This document shows positions 1 through 8,954 of a stretch of DNA of 32,057 nt, piece after piece (the first letter of the stretch is position 1; every line of letters starts with the position of its first letter). Both the position numbers and the translations under genes were made by a program. Source of the DNA: Corinectria fuckeliana (Eukaryota > Ascomycota > Sordariomycetes > Hypocreales > Nectriaceae); NCBI GenBank assembly GCA_019137255.1, contig WPDH01000257.1:1-32057 (forward strand), in the 5' to 3' direction. The notes below the pieces were generated by a model. It was not told where the DNA came from, did no database searches, and saw only the letters and a list, made by a program, of their open reading frames with translations.

Positions 1-1080
1 ATAAAGTTAGCTATTATAGTAATAAGACTATAATAAAGCTATAATACTAGCAGTTAAAAAACAAATATATTAATAAATCTTAAAAAGAATATATATTAGT
101 AATATATTTAAGACTTAAAGCTAATATAAGCTTAATAAAAAGCCTAAAAAAGAAGCTACTTATAATATCTTTCTTTTTTTCTTCTTTTTTTAATATTTTT
201 ATAACCTAAAAGACTAAATAATAAATAATAATAAAAATCTATATAGCTACTAATAGCTGCTAACAGCTGTTAAGTGTTAAGTTTATACTAGCTTTTAGCT
301 ACTAATAACTATACTACTAGCTAACTTACTAATAGCTAGCTAACCTACTAGCAGCTAGTTTTACCCACTTAAAATCTTAAGCTCTTAGCTATAACTGTAA
401 AGTAACCTAGATATACCTAGCTAGTATAATCTTAATACTTAACTACTCTACTCTTATAGTAGACTAAGTGCTTAACATTTAGATAACTATTTCTCTCTTT
501 TTTACCTCTTTTTTTCTTTTTTCTCTTTTTTCTTTTTTCTTTTTTCTCTTTTTTCTTTTTTCTTTTTTCTCTTTTTTCTTTTTTCTTTTTTCTCTTTTTT
601 CTTTTTTCTTTTTTCTCTTTCTCTCTCTTTAATTTTTTTCTAGCCCTCTAAAAAATAAGATAACTCTAGTCTTAGTAAAACAATTATTTACTTATATATA
701 GTAATAATATAAAAGGCTTAACTTAAGTCTACTATATAAAAAATATAGGTTTTTATCTAATTTTATAGTTTTTCCTATATCTATATAAAATAAAAGCACT
801 ATTAAGCTATAATTTAATATCTAATATTCTCTAATTAATATCTTCTAACTAATACTTTTTTTTTTTTTTTTACCTGCTATATTTTAATAAAACTCTTTAT
901 TAATAATTTTAATAGAACTTTATCCCCTGTTATTAATAGCACAGTTTTCTCTAGTATGAGATTTTAATAGACCTTTTTAAACAAGTCTAACACAATTTGT
1001 TAATAGGCTCTCCCTATAAAACTACAGATACCTAAACACAAATTAAATACCTTTAAACATAATTAGACAGATCTATACAG
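1..1080. repeat. AT-rich RIP-degraded block (left edge)
   Basis: Almost entirely A/T with abundant TA steps and hardly any CA/TG dinucleotides, the same texture as the transposon block at the right end of the window. No recognisable protein reading survives on either strand. It is probably decayed transposon sequence, but I could not identify the family. Composition changes to GC-balanced at about 1,080. Confidence 0.7.
523..620. repeat. Perfect 23-bp pyrimidine minisatellite
   Basis: Four perfect tandem copies of a 23-bp unit (CTC then T6-C-T6-C-T6) from 523 to 614 plus a partial fifth copy, inside a longer pyrimidine tract at about 491-630. The cytosines here are all followed by T, a context RIP does not attack, which may explain why the repeat stayed perfect inside a heavily mutated block. 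Confidence 0.9.
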
Positions 1081-1227
1081 GTTGACAAGATAGTAAGATA
1101 CCCGTTTTCTCCATACATTAGAGGTCCGCTAGATCTGATTTGCCAGTCAGACTTGAAAGCTCAAGGGCATCTATTGGGTACGGGCTATCTCTTGACTGCC
1201 GCAGGTACTAACAGGGATTGCGGCATT

Positions 1228-1478
1228 CCCCTTTGCAGCGCCTAAGGCAGGTTGGCCATGCTGATCCATTCTGAACTCAAATGAATAATACACCGCTTTT
1301 TACCCAAATTAAAGTCCTCCCACTAATCTATAGGTACACATCACAGCGTTGTAATTACAGCACCTACGCATCATATACAGTCTCTAGAGGCACCTGTTAT
1401 GTCACTCTGATATCGGCTGCGCCAGTGGTTAAAAGAATGGGTCGGTACGGCCAACCTGCCTTAGGGGCTGTAAAAGGA
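1228..1478. repeat. Inverted repeat with AAGGCAGGT-type arms
   Basis: Left arm 1228-1256 contains TTGCAGCGCCTAAGGCAGGT; right arm 1449-1478 is its near-perfect reverse complement (29-30 bp arms, few mismatches), enclosing about 190 bp. The same core recurs at 14220-14243 and 20373-20396, so this is one member of a dispersed family, perhaps ends of a small DNA transposon. No coding region is recognised in the enclosed bases or out to 1740. Confidence 0.65.
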
Positions 1479-1741
1479 TGAGACTACAGACTGGCAAGAG
1501 AACATGAGCAACAGGGAATCTAACCCCAATCGTCAAGGATTTAGGATGTACCACAGATAATCCAATACCTAGAAAGCCATACGTAGGTAGATAGGGCGAC
1601 CCGTACCTCTAATACATAGTAAGTAAATGAAGTACAAAAAGTCACCTTATTAACACATTTGAAGAGATGTACCACGCGTTTAAGACAGACGAGTTCAATT
1701 ATATAGGACAGCCTGGGTTCTTTTTCCAGTCACCGCTTAGC

Positions 1742-3675
1742 TTAGTAGGACACTCCTGTTTTATTCCTGGGAGTGAATCGCACCATTAGACCCGTCTGCT
1801 TTGCAAACCAATACGTCTTAACCTGCCAATCAGGCTTGTCAGATACCCACTCCAAGTCGAACTGCCTTAATATCTGAGGTACAACCTTTCCGACTTCCAT
1901 GATGGAAATGTTTTTCCCAATGCATGTTCGAGTACCCGCACCAAACTATTGTCAAAACCTGTCATCAGCACTCCCCCCATGTGTATAATAGTCAAGGTCC
2001 TTACGGTCAAAAGGTTCCGGTCCATAAGCTTGATACGCTCTTGATCGCCCGACAGCCACCGCTCGGGCAAAAATTCATCTGCGTCATCTCTGAAGATATT
2101 ACGATCACGATAGATGACGGCCGCATTAACGCCGACAATGGTGCCAGCGGGTAGATGTTCTCCGCACAGCCGTGCCCCTTCTCGAGGGACCACCCGTTCG
2201 AGCGGGTACGACACGCCAGGATGCATGCGCATCACCTCTTTGATGCATGCTTACCTTTATAATTGTCAGTTTGATTCGAGTGTTACATACGTTCTCGCCC
2301 GATGCGTCTTATGTAGCAGTAAGAAACTCACAAATACGTCAGCTCCAAGCTCTCCGAAAAGTTGATGATGGTAGAAAGCTTTCCAGCTTGATCGGCCTCG
2401 TCGATCTCCTTTTGCAGAGCCCGATAGATGCGGTCATTTTAGAGCACATAATAAAAGACGGCCCGCAGGGAGATTCCCGTCGTGTCGCTTCCGGCCAACC
2501 TGTACATAATAGTGTAAGCGAATATCACAATACAAAATGTCTTGTTAAAACGGCAGAGACATACAGGTTGTTCATCAGGTGATTCATCACTCTCGAATAC
2601 TCATCGAGGTGCCTGTTGATTTTTGTTACTGCCGAAAATAGGCCAAGAAGTCCCCCCGATCAACCGAAGGCGGGTGCCAATCATATTCCATGATACAGTC
2701 GAGTACCATCTGCTCATCTGGTCAGTCATTATCTCACTATTGATAAAGGCCACAGTCTAATCCATGCCAAACTTACATCAGACACGATAAGAATAGGATC
2801 CAAAGCACCGAGCATTCGAGAGATTCGCCTTAAGGTCACGTTACCTAGTAGAAAGCGGTGTAGCTATGGCACTTAGCCAACTATGCCCGCATATAGGAGT
2901 CCCGTTTCAAGTCCCTCAATGACATGGTTTATATCTTGGTGTTTCTCTATGAAACCAAAGCGTCGTGAAAATATTATGGCTCCGATGACGTCGAACACAT
3001 ACCACTGAACCCACTCACCAAGATCAACTACCTGCCCTTGCAAGTCAAACATGGCCTCAGTGAAAATCTCACTACAAGGATCCACTAGATACTCGAGTGT
3101 CCGTATCAAGGTCATAGAGAATTTTTGAGACACTGGTCGCTTAAGACTCTTATGCTCCTCGGGGTCGACTGCTGTAAACATGCTGTTTATGACCTTGTTG
3201 GCATAAACGACAGAAAGTGTCTGGTAAAAAGGAGACTATAGCTTTTTTATTAGACTTGTCGTTAGTTTTGAAGTTGACTCCCACTGGAACATACCTTTAG
3301 ATATTTCGAGCTGATGCTGTAGATGGTTGGAATAGCCGCCGGGTTAGATATGTCGACCACGTTGGGTGCAATGCGAACCACCGGTCCATATCTTTCGTGG
3401 AGTTGACGATACCCATTATGAGCATCGCCTTGCCAAACAAGCTTGAGGCGCCATGTCTGACTGATCTTGGCAAGCCACGGCCCGGGTATGCTACGTAGGC
3501 CAGGGCGGAGGGCACTATAGACTATATTAATTAGCCAACCGACGGCAAACATGATAGCCAAGAGTCTGATGTTTGACTCATCGATTACACTCATAATAAT
3601 CATTACGTCATACGGCAGCCCTGTAGGTGTATAGGGCTTTTCTCGCTGTGCACGTTGTGAGACAGAGGTGATCAT
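1742..3675 (-). pseudogene. Cytochrome P450 (fungal, broken by RIP-type stops)
   Basis: Haem-thiolate monooxygenase of the fungal P450 superfamily, resembling pisatin-demethylase/benzoate-hydroxylase-type enzymes. Six exons can be traced with introns at 3236-3294, 2710-2776, 2500-2564, 2255-2331 and 1946-2004. Visible: N-terminal membrane helix, SIPGPW hinge, helix-I AGSDTT, K-helix EVMR (ExxR), FLPERW, and haem loop FGAGTRTCIG split from its upstream exon by the last intron. Full length is about 535 codons from 3675; the in-frame Met at 3603 is an alternative start. Four in-frame stops lie inside conserved sequence: TAA 2873-2875, TAG 2864-2866, TAA 2439-2441 and TAA 2251-2253. Each fits Gln or Trp changed by CpA to TpA. 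Exon 3 (145 nt) is one base short of the phase its neighbours need, so a 1-nt deletion is also present near 2630-2650. Cannot encode a functional enzyme. Divergent from the dioxygenase. Confidence 0.88.
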
Positions 3676-4112
3676 ACTGTAGTTGACTAAAGCAATGACT
3701 AAGAAAGTGTGCTTGTTTTTAACAGAGGGTGATAATATGCCCTATTTTTAAGACCTTTGTACCACGGTACAGAGTGCCAAAACGGCCGCCTGTCACGTCC
3801 GTTCATTAACGATCATAGTCTGATTACTCCGTAACTCATTACCTAGCCCGGGCTGCTTTGCTCAAGCTGCCGGAACATCAGAACATCTCCCTTTGCAGGA
3901 TGACATGGAGTTTCTCCGGTCTGCAGGTCGCTAGCTGCCATATTCTATTTCCCATTAGTCGTATTAATCACGCTTTTCCACTAGTCCGCTCTATCAGAGT
4001 CACCACATTATAACAGGACTACAGCTCTGGAATTTGCAGCTTCTGACCCTAATTTACTCTTAAGTGCCAGCTTTCGCGCTCTCAGTTCTTCTCAACAGTA
4101 CATCATCGACCA
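3676..4112. other. Divergent intergenic region, P450 / dioxygenase
   Basis: 437 bp between the divergent starts of the P450 (-) and the dioxygenase (+). No protein reading was recognised. It presumably held a shared bidirectional promoter; no operator can be named with confidence. Confidence 0.4.
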
Positions 4113-5277
4113 GTGGAGCTTAGTTTCCTTAAACAAAAGTCACTTTTCAATATCTCCATCTTGTATCATCCAGCAGGACAGGACACAATAGCTTCAATCC
4201 CTGAAATACACAACAGCCCGTCGAAAATTCAACTTGAACGCATTTCCCATGTTTACTTTGAGCATCCAGACTTGAAGAAACTCGATGAGTTTGCCAAAGA
4301 CTTTGGACTCGTTCCAGCTTACGAGGATTCAAGCCAAATCGTCTACCGCGGGTACGGAAAGGATCCGTACTGCTATGTTGCTCGCAAGTCATCCGATAGG
4401 ACGCAATCGTTTGGCGGCGCAGCCTTTGTCGCACAGACGCAGGCCGATTTTGACAAGGCCGCATCTATGAGTGGTGCTGTGGTTTCGGACTTGTCACCGC
4501 TCCTAGGAGGCGGACGCTAGGTCGAATTGAAGAGTCTGTCGGGGTTTCTGTTGCATGTTGTGTATGGGCAAGAGGAGAGAACTCGGAGTGAGACTGCTCC
4601 CTCTGCATAAGTCGACTACATTGGTCCTTTTAACCGTAGTTTTGTCAAGAACAGACTTGGTACGCTGCTCTATTTCCTCACCTCCCTTGTGTGCTTGTGG
4701 TAGTTATTGCTAACCAATCCACGTTAAAGGCCAATTCCAAAGGTTCCACCCAGGCCCTGCCATGGTCCACAAGCTAGGCCACTACGGCTTTATTGTGGCT
4801 AATTGGGCCGAGGAAGTCACCTGGTACACTGGCAACTTTAACTTTGTCCCTTTAGATGTGCAGTATGCCCTGGATGATGCCAGCGTTGATGTTATCACCT
4901 TTATGCATTTGGACTTGGGTGAGCGCTTCTTGGATCACCACACCCTTTTCCTCGCGCGCGCACCACCAGGGGAGCACGACCGTATGCACTACACGTCTTT
5001 TGAGGTTGAAGACTTTGACACATAGGCTCTGGGGCATGAGTGGCTCTCCAGCAAAGGTCACAAACCCGTGTGGGGAATAGGTAGACACGTCTTGAGGTCT
5101 TAGATATTTGACTACTAGAGAGACCCTAGTGGATTCACGATAGAATATTATGCCGATGGAGATCTTGTGAATGTCTACTCGGGGATAAAGCGGAGCATGG
5201 CCGGACTAATAGCTGTATGGGGGCCCGAACTCCTGAAGGACATGATGGAGGACGGGACGAGACTAACCGCAGCTTGA
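4113..5277 (+). pseudogene. Extradiol (VOC-fold) ring-cleavage dioxygenase, broken
   Basis: Two-domain vicinal-oxygen-chelate protein resembling fungal extradiol/trihydroxytoluene-type oxygenases, Fe(II) enzymes that cleave aromatic diols next to the hydroxyls. Exon 1 runs to 4659, a 70-nt intron follows (4660-4729, GT..AG with a GCTAAC branch site), and exon 2 ends at TGA 5275-5277. Domain 1 carries RISHVYFEHPDL; domain 2 carries KLGHYGFI, a DHH segment, HYTSFEV and RDPSGFTIEYYADGD. Five in-frame stops (4518, 4608, 5023, 5101, 5116) all fit CpA-to-TpA changes of Gln or Trp. The metal-ligand His expected just before TSFEV is Tyr (a CAC to TAC change). The natural start was probably codon 4188, now ATA where relatives would begin Met-Ala-Ser-Ile-Pro; the 4113 ATG is merely the next available one. 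Likely partner of the flanking P450 and FAH genes. Confidence 0.85.
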
Positions 5278-6153
5278 GGCGGCCGCTTATGAGAATCCTA
5301 GGAAATATTCTGTTCACTTACTTGCTGCAAACTATAGTATAGCCTGGTTTTAAGCTGAAAAATCGTTCCTAATCCTCTAAATTCATGATACGTTCGCGTC
5401 CACTTCGCCGAGGTATAAAAAATACCTAGTCATATACAGGCAGATCATCTCTTTCAGTGTGGTAATTCTCTAATGTAGTTTTATTGTCCAAACTAGCCTT
5501 GCTGACATAGATGACTCGAGTGGTTTGTCAGATGAAAAAGATGTAGGCAGTTTGTGGATAGTAACCAGACCGCCTACCTTCAGGGCTCGATGATGACCCG
5601 TCTTCGTATCACTAACCAGACACCCCTGCATACACTAGATTAGAGGCCGATGGCACTCAAAAGGGCACCTGAAGCGCCAACAAGTACATTGTATGCCCAC
5701 ATGTGTCCAGGCTTCATCAGGTTCCTCCGGCGCTAACCCCTTTCTCATGATTCTCTGCAGATCCGGAGGGTCTTGCAAGTAGGCGGGGCCGAGAGGTGCT
5801 TCCGGCTAGTAGAGAACTTTAACCACCAGCTACTGTGTCCTCCATCTCCGTATTGAAGTTACCCGGAGGAGGGTGACGAAAAGGGTAGATTCCTCCTAGG
5901 ATTGTGATTCCGGGGTCCACATTTCGAAGGTTGAAGCTCCTCTAGCGGAGACGTCTTGTTTATGCAAGCCTTGAAGCTCCGCGGAGAGATCACAAGCCTG
6001 ATGACGCAACAGCTTCATGCATTCAACTTACTACTCGCAAAACAAATAAAGCTCCCATACGTTGCACAACAATAGACACCATTAACAATCCACGACACAG
6101 CAGGATTTCCAAATACCCTCATCTTCCTCTCCCTCGACCATCGCTCCTCCACA
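5278..6153. other. Unassigned stretch, no gene recognised
   Basis: About 880 bp of normal base composition between the dioxygenase and the FAH gene. Every frame on both strands is interrupted. Short protein-like runs occur on the minus strand (for example ITILGGIYPF near 5890-5920), so a decayed gene may lie here, but I cannot name a family. The last 220 bp contain the paired palindrome listed separately and should include the FAH promoter. Confidence 0.4.
5931..5986. promoter_or_regulatory. Paired CTCC/GGAG motif; perfect PDRE-like palindrome
   Basis: TTGAAGCTCCGCGGAG at 5971-5986 ends in the perfect 10-bp palindrome CTCCGCGGAG (5977-5986). The same string occurs 40 bp upstream at 5931-5950 with four bases (TCTA) inserted at the palindrome centre. 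TCCGCGGA is the consensus bound by the yeast Pdr1/Pdr3 zinc-cluster regulators, and inverted CGG half-sites are the general Zn2Cys6 target. It lies 168-223 bp upstream of the FAH start codon. A regulator site is an inference; the repeat itself is certain. Confidence 0.45.
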
Positions 6154-7258
6154 ATGTCTCAGTGGAAGCATTTGATACGTTTCCTTGATGACAATAGCAG
6201 GACCTATCTCGCCTCGTTGCCAGCCATCAAATCTTCGACAGAGATAGCGGACTCGACGGTGACAGGGTTTACTTCGCTGGAAAACTTGAATGGGCAAAAA
6301 GATAGCCAGCCTGTCGTGGTCAAAAAGGTACCTGTCAAATCAACCTCCGGCCATCTAGGCTCACCTGTCGGGTTCTAGAAGAATACTCATAGCATACCTT
6401 AGCTTCTTCCACCAGTCCCCGCTGGTGGGGACATCATTTGCATGGGAATCAACTACAGGAAGCATGCAGAGGAGGCGAATGTAAGTTTGAACAGCCCACT
6501 CAATGCTCGTGATCAGCTTCTTAGAACTGACCGATAGAACTAAATTGTCTGCAGATCACAATTCCCCTGGATCCTGTCATGTGGTACAAGCCAAAAAGGG
6601 CTTTAGGTGGACCTGGCGACGTCTCGATCCCACCTGCTGCAGCCACCAAGTTCCTTGACTTTAAAGTAAGTCTTAGTTCTCTTGCACAGGCTTGGTCGAT
6701 AGGCAGTCTACTAATCATTCCTTTCCGCAGGGGGAACTTTGCATTGTTCTGTCGCGTGATGCGCGAGACGTCAGCGTTGAAAACGCCACCGATTATATCC
6801 TTAGATATACTGCCGGGAATGACCTTACGGCGCGATTCTATCAAGATCCAAAACGCGGCAGGGGACAATTCACTCGTTGCAAAGCCTTCGACGGGTTTGC
6901 TCCTTTAGGTCCCATTTTGACGAGCGCGGCAGCGTTTAGCAGCCTGGAAAACAAGTCGATTATCACAAAGGTGAATAGCAAAGTGTTCCAAAGCAGTCTG
7001 TGCGATTTAATCCATAGACCAGAGGCCATTATCAGCTTTCTCTCCCAAGGTGAGTCTTAAAGATCTGGCTGCCTTCTCGACAAAACTGAAAGATGATAAG
7101 AAACAACATTGCCTGCAGGTACGGTTATAATAACCGGTTCACCACCAGGTGTTGGGTATTTTCAGGATCCCAAGTACAACTTAAAAGACAATGATACAGT
7201 TGAGATTGAAATATCTTCTATCGGGACGTTAGTTAACAGAATGGTCTTTTCCCTATAA
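6154..7258 (+). CDS. Fumarylacetoacetate hydrolase (FAH) family protein
   Basis: Open five-exon gene, 273 residues: exons 6154-6327, 6403-6480, 6555-6665, 6731-7049 and 7119-7258, all introns 65-75 nt with GT..AG ends and matching phases. It begins MSQWKHLIRF and shows the family landmarks ICMGINYRKHAEEAN, GGPGDVSIPP, DFKGELCIVLSRD, YTAGNDLTAR, KAFDGFAPLGP, SQGTVIITGSPPGVG and a C-terminal IGTLVNRMVF. Family members hydrolyse or decarboxylate ring-cleavage products using a divalent metal held by Glu-x-Glu and a downstream Asp. Here the motif reads K-G-E, so the first ligand Glu is Lys; the Asp in AGNDLTAR is present. Position beside the extradiol dioxygenase suggests it processed the ring-fission product. 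No premature stop, unlike its neighbours, but the ligand change makes activity doubtful. It could be a pseudogene in waiting. Confidence 0.85.
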
Positions 7259-7439
7259 TATAGATTATAAGTTTGGTTATAATAGTATTATAGTGAAATT
7301 ATATGATAAATCAGAAAGTTACAACTAGCAGGAGTATATAATACACTTATTTTTTATATATAGATACAGCTACCCCACTTTAAGACGTATAGTATTACAC
7401 GTGACTTACAATTCACGCTGAAACCTTCTCCCTGCTTTA

Positions 7440-8798
7440 ATGCCCATGTTTTTCTCCCTTACATTATACCCTTTGCCCAACTTCTTCCCTTCTTCAGCAT
7501 GCTCTACACTAGGGCGATCCCTCAGAACTTCATTAGGAGACCTACCCGCGGGCAACATAGCTAGCGTCTCGACTGGCGAAGGCGCATACAAAGGCCCAGT
7601 TAGGTCACTGCTCCATCGCTGCCCGCGATGCTCGGCAACAGGCCCTCAACTCCTTCGATACAGCGGCTGTCAAGCAGTCCGCTACTGTAGCCGCGAGCAC
7701 CAGGCTGCCCACCGTTCCCAGCACAGGTCTGCCTGCAACAAGTTGAAGAGAGCACACGTCAAGCTCGCCAAAGAAGACGACGGCGTCCACAACGCTACGC
7801 CTAACTTCATAATACCCGCCAACACCTTTGAAACAGCAGCTGGCCACTTCTGGGGCCTCCACCACACCCGCGATTACATGTCTGCGCGTTACAAGGTAAC
7901 AAAACAACATCTGCTTGGGCTAGGCACGTTAGACAGCGTCCATAAGGCCCTGGAGCACATGCAAGATATGTTGAGGCTGTCACGGGGCGACAACATGGGG
8001 CTGCGGGACATTATGCCAGCCATGATGCTGCGATTAGACCTTAACCAGGAGTGCTATAACTTCGTCAAGTGGTGGGCGACACATGACCCAGACGGCGAGT
8101 ACAACTAGGACGATATAACCTTGCCTCACCTCGACATTCACGGGGCTGATATCCTCGAGGAGCCCGACTTCTTGGACGAATATCCAGCCTTAAATCACCT
8201 TCTTGCGGTTCTGTTGCTAAAGCTGAAGCTACTTGTTGACATCCACAACCTCAAGATCGCTCGTAAGATCTTCGCCTTACGCCGCCTCCCCTTCGACCTT
8301 GGGGAGTTAATCAAGTCAGTCGTGGTCCGTAGCCCCCTCTCTACCCAGCTCCAGAAACAATCACCTGCGTCACTTATCGAAACGGAGAGGACGCTTCTAG
8401 ATCAGGTCCGCATGCTTGGCGAGAACCTGAGCCAAACTAATAGATACTTCATGTTCTGCCTCTTCGATCCAGACCAAGCACTAACCGAGAAACCCAAGTC
8501 CTACATACACAGCTCCTAGGAAGAAACAGTCCTCACCATGCAAAACTGTTACGCTGCATTTTAGGAGACGGAAGGCGTGTTAGAAATACTATGCCACGCT
8601 CGCGTATACGCAGCGCAGGACGCGCTGATTAAGGTTAAAGACATGATAAAGGAGGAGGCGCAAACGGTACGGCCCGATTCGCGTCGGACTGCCGACCAGG
8701 TGCTGCTGGACGCGAGCGTGGAGCGCATCTGGGAATGTCTCGATTCTGCCGTTGAGGAGGTCTCATACTTAGGTGAGCGGCAACCACAGGAGATTTAG
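7440..8798 (+). pseudogene. MYND zinc-finger protein, broken by three TAG codons
   Basis: A single frame of 452 codons runs unshifted from 7440 to TAG 8796-8798, interrupted by TAG at 8106, 8517 and 8562. All three fit TGG (Trp) to TAG. The MYND zinc finger sits at residues about 61-99: CPRC, then SGC, YCSREHQ and a final HRSAC. MYND modules bind proline-rich partners and are common in large lineage-specific fungal families of unknown function. The third zinc ligand expected before SGC is Tyr (RYSGC), a TGY to TAY change of the same mutational type. The rest is a helical alpha-rich region with no catalytic motif. The start at 7440 is only the first ATG of the frame. A 180-bp AT-rich spacer separates it from the FAH gene. 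Confidence 0.8.
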
Positions 8799-8954
8799 GG
8801 AGGTCCTACGCGAGCCACAGCAGAGAATAGAACATCAGAGGACACAAATGGCATGGAATCTTGAGGGGTGTGGGTGACATGAACCCTCCTGAGCTTGACA
8901 TCTTACAGTTTAAAATCTACTTTGTATATCTACATTTAGATAGCCTTCCTTAGA

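Noticed and set aside
1281..1481. 66-codon open frame (+)
   Set aside because: Lies between the arms of the inverted repeat, lacks protein-like composition or a promoter, and overlaps the right arm.
2864..2875. The two close stops in the P450 as part of an extra intron
   Set aside because: No GT donor or AG acceptor brackets them in phase, and the flanking residues (ending GIVG and resuming LHRFLLGN) read as continuous P450 sequence with only the stop codons out of place.
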